DNA of 5,115 nt, taken from positions 1-5,115 of the forward strand of contig DUTZ01000201.1 of the NCBI GenBank assembly GCA_012841845.1. Reading direction: 5' to 3'. Below, one piece after another: positions 3,706-5,115 of the stretch (within the stretch, counting starts at the first letter, position 1; every line of letters begins with the position of its first letter). Under the pieces are notes generated by a model, which had not been told where the DNA came from, ran no database searches, and saw only the letters and a program-made list of their open reading frames with translations. The stretch is from Actinomycetales bacterium. Its GTDB lineage: Bacteria > Actinomycetota > Actinomycetes > Mycobacteriales > Mycobacteriaceae. A program made the translations under genes and the position numbers.

Positions 3706-5115
3706 TCACCGCGTACCCACCGCCTTCTCGTAGAGGGACGGCAACCGCCCCTCGGGATCGAACTCCGCCTTCAACGATGCCGCGTGCTCGCCGCCGTACA
3801 ACCGATCGAACTCCTCGCGCGAGTAGAACACCTCGGAGTACAGGGACTTGTGGCCACCGAGGCGGGAGACCTCGTCCTCGATGCGCCGGTTCCACGCCCC
3901 CTCGGCCATGCCCGGCTCGATCGGGGCGGAGGACCAGAAACCGATGTTGACGTAGAGGGTGTCCGGCGCGAGGGGGTAGAGCGGCCAGGGTCGCGTGCCG
4001 CCCGGCGCCGGCGCGCTCTCGCGCAGCCGCAGCGGGCACACCCACAGCGGCTCGATGGGCACCTCGCGCAGGAACCAGTCCAGGAACTCGGCGCACCGGT
4101 CCACGGTCACCTCGACGTCCTGCACCACGCGCTCGCGGGGCCCCTCGCCGCGCAGCGCGCCGATGCGGTTACCCAGATCGTAGCGGTGGTCGAGGCCGAT
4201 GATCTTCCAGTACGCCGAGGACCTCAACAATTGTTGCGGCCAGAGCCGCCGCACCCGCGGGTTCTGCACGCCGAAGGCTCGCGAGCACCAGAACCAGTCG
4301 GTGTCCCAGCGCCACAGGTAGTCGCGGATGGTCAGCCGGTCGCGCACCACCGACCCCTCCGGTCCGCCGTGACGGATCGAGCGATAGTAGACGGCCTGCT
4401 TGTCGCGCACCCCGGTGTAGTCGGAGACGGGCCCCGGCTCGTCGGTCCGCCGCCCCAGGCAGAGGTAGGACTCGCCGGCCGAGAACACGACCCCGTCCAG
4501 AAAGTCGACCACCTCGCCGTCATAGCTTCCCGACTCGCCGATCCGCGCCAGCCCGTCCTCGAGCGCGGCGAGGGAGTCGAACCGCACGTGGCGCAACTCC
4601 ACGTACCGCTGCACGGGCTCGAGGGCGATGCGCAGCCGCACCGCGTAGCCGAGCGAACCGTAGGAGTTGGGGAAGCCGCGCCACAGGGCCTGCTCGCGCC
4701 CGGTACCGTCGGGCCGGGCGGTGACGATCTCGCCGGCGCCGGTGAGTACGTCCATCTCGAGCACCGACTCGTGCGGCAGCCCCAGCCGGAACGACGTGGA
4801 CTCGATCCCCAGGCCGGTCACGGCGCCGCCGAGGGTGATGGTCTTGAGCTGCGGCACGACGTACGGCATGAGGCCGTGCGGGAGGGTGGCGTCCACCAGG
4901 TCCTCGTAGGTGCACATGCCCTGGACGTCGGCGGTGCGGGCGCCCGGGTCCACGGAGATCACGCGGGTCAGCCCGGTGGTGTCGAGACCGGGTGACGACG
5001 ACGAGGCCCGCGGCCGGAAGAGGTTGGACGTCTTCTTGGCCAGCCGGACGGGCTCGCCCGCGGGGACGGCGTGGAAGCTCTCGACGAGGCGCCGGACGCC
5101 CTCCTCGTGGCGCGC
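3706..5115 (-). CDS. tmsA: TmsA-like FAD-dependent oxidoreductase (10-methylene to 10-methyl reductase), start outside window
   Basis: The minus-strand frame is open from the right edge to the TGA at 3708-3706, giving 469 visible codons; the start lies beyond 5115. The visible N-terminus (VRLAKKTSNLFRPR, then SVDPGARTADVQGMCTYEDL) and PQLKTITLGGAVTGLGIES (visible residues 88-106) form the FAD-binding PCMH/FAD_binding_4 fold, with the Gly-rich loop near the cofactor. The C-terminus ends KAEFDPEGRLPSLYEKAV, as in DHCR24/diminuto-type reductases. In the TmsAB pathway this protein reduces the 10-methylene acyl chain made by TmsB to 10-methyl (tuberculostearic acid), probably with NADPH, at the membrane surface. 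It is encoded immediately upstream of tmsB on the same strand, with 50 bases between its stop and the preferred tmsB ATG, or overlapping if the GTG start is used. The GTG near 4962 that could be read as a start is internal, because homologous sequence continues upstream. Function is inferred from family and gene pairing. Confidence 0.85.
   Translation of the reverse strand, partial: ARHEEGVRRLVESFHAVPAGEPVRLAKKTSNLFRPRASSSSPGLDTTGLTRVISVDPGARTADVQGMCTYEDLVDATLPHGLMPYVVPQLKTITLGGAVTGLGIESTSFRLGLPHESVLEMDVLTGAGEIVTARPDGTGREQALWRGFPNSYGSLGYAVRLRIALEPVQRYVELRHVRFDSLAALEDGLARIGESGSYDGEVVDFLDGVVFSAGESYLCLGRRTDEPGPVSDYTGVRDKQAVYYRSIRHGGPEGSVVRDRLTIRDYLWRWDTDWFWCSRAFGVQNPRVRRLWPQQLLRSSAYWKIIGLDHRYDLGNRIGALRGEGPRERVVQDVEVTVDRCAEFLDWFLREVPIEPLWVCPLRLRESAPAPGGTRPWPLYPLAPDTLYVNIGFWSSAPIEPGMAEGAWNRRIEDEVSRLGGHKSLYSEVFYSREEFDRLYGGEHAASLKAEFDPEGRLPSLYEKAVGTR
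4225..4236. repeat. 12-bp perfect AT-rich palindrome inside tmsA
   Basis: CAACAATTGTTG is a perfect palindrome with only 4 G/C bases, inside a gene that is otherwise strongly GC-rich. On the tmsA strand it is read as CAA CAA TTG TTG, followed by AGG (Gln-Gln-Leu-Leu-Arg), a run of five codons that are uncommon in this window. Whether it is a binding site or chance is unknown. Confidence 0.5.

Noticed and set aside
4960..4962. GTG at 4962 (minus) as the tmsA start
   Set aside because: Conserved TmsA-like sequence (VRLAKKTSNLFRPR and the linker after it) continues in frame to the window edge, so the gene starts further upstream.
3784..4995. Long plus-strand open frame (403 codons) opposite tmsA
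   Set aside because: Same GC-driven shadow effect. Composition is rich in Val, Gly, His, Arg and Pro, without motifs, and the minus strand carries clear FAD-reductase sequence.

Overview
The window is very GC-rich and uses GTG starts and an apparently leaderless promoter, which points to an actinobacterium. The best lineage clue is the minus-strand pair that I read as tmsA-tmsB, the genes for 10-methyl branched fatty acids (tuberculostearic acid type). These are typical of mycolic-acid actinobacteria (Mycobacteriales: Mycobacterium, Gordonia, Rhodococcus, Dietzia and relatives) and some neighbours. The genus cannot be fixed from the sequence alone.

Layout. (1) 1-372, plus: the C-terminal end of an acyl-CoA dehydrogenase whose start lies outside the window. 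(2) 373-631: a 259-base gap without a gene, holding a large near-perfect palindrome (410-489), a 14-bp direct repeat (496-527) and a second strong dyad (551-595). The loop of the second dyad can pair with the direct repeat. (3) 632-1237, plus: a small class I SAM-dependent methyltransferase of unknown substrate, probably read from a leaderless transcript. (4) 1238-1363: a short regulatory gap with four TTTGCTCA half-sites arranged as two inverted pairs in two tandem 59-bp units. (5) 1364-2371, plus: a Fic-domain protein with a complete catalytic motif, an N-terminal inhibitory motif and a C-terminal helix-turn-helix-like tail. (6) 2381-3655, minus: TmsB, a cyclopropane-synthase-family methyltransferase. 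(7) 3706-5115, minus: TmsA, an FAD-dependent reductase that continues past the window's right edge.

How the genes work together. tmsA and tmsB form a co-directional operon. TmsB would add a methylene group to C10 of an oleoyl chain in a phospholipid, and TmsA would reduce it to the 10-methyl group. The acyl-CoA dehydrogenase is a lipid-catabolism gene on the other strand with no demonstrated link to them. The Fic gene is convergent with tmsB, with 9 bases between the stop codons. It looks like a later arrival: lower GC, a TTA codon, and its own regulatory region.

Most interesting candidate: a self-contained Fic module. Its C-terminal DNA-binding-like domain may act on the four TTTGCTCA half-sites directly upstream, one of which overlaps its ribosome binding site. 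This would be autoregulation by an AMP-transferase, and it is inference. The palindromic gap at 410-595 is the second candidate (REP/MITE-like repeat, structured RNA or operator).
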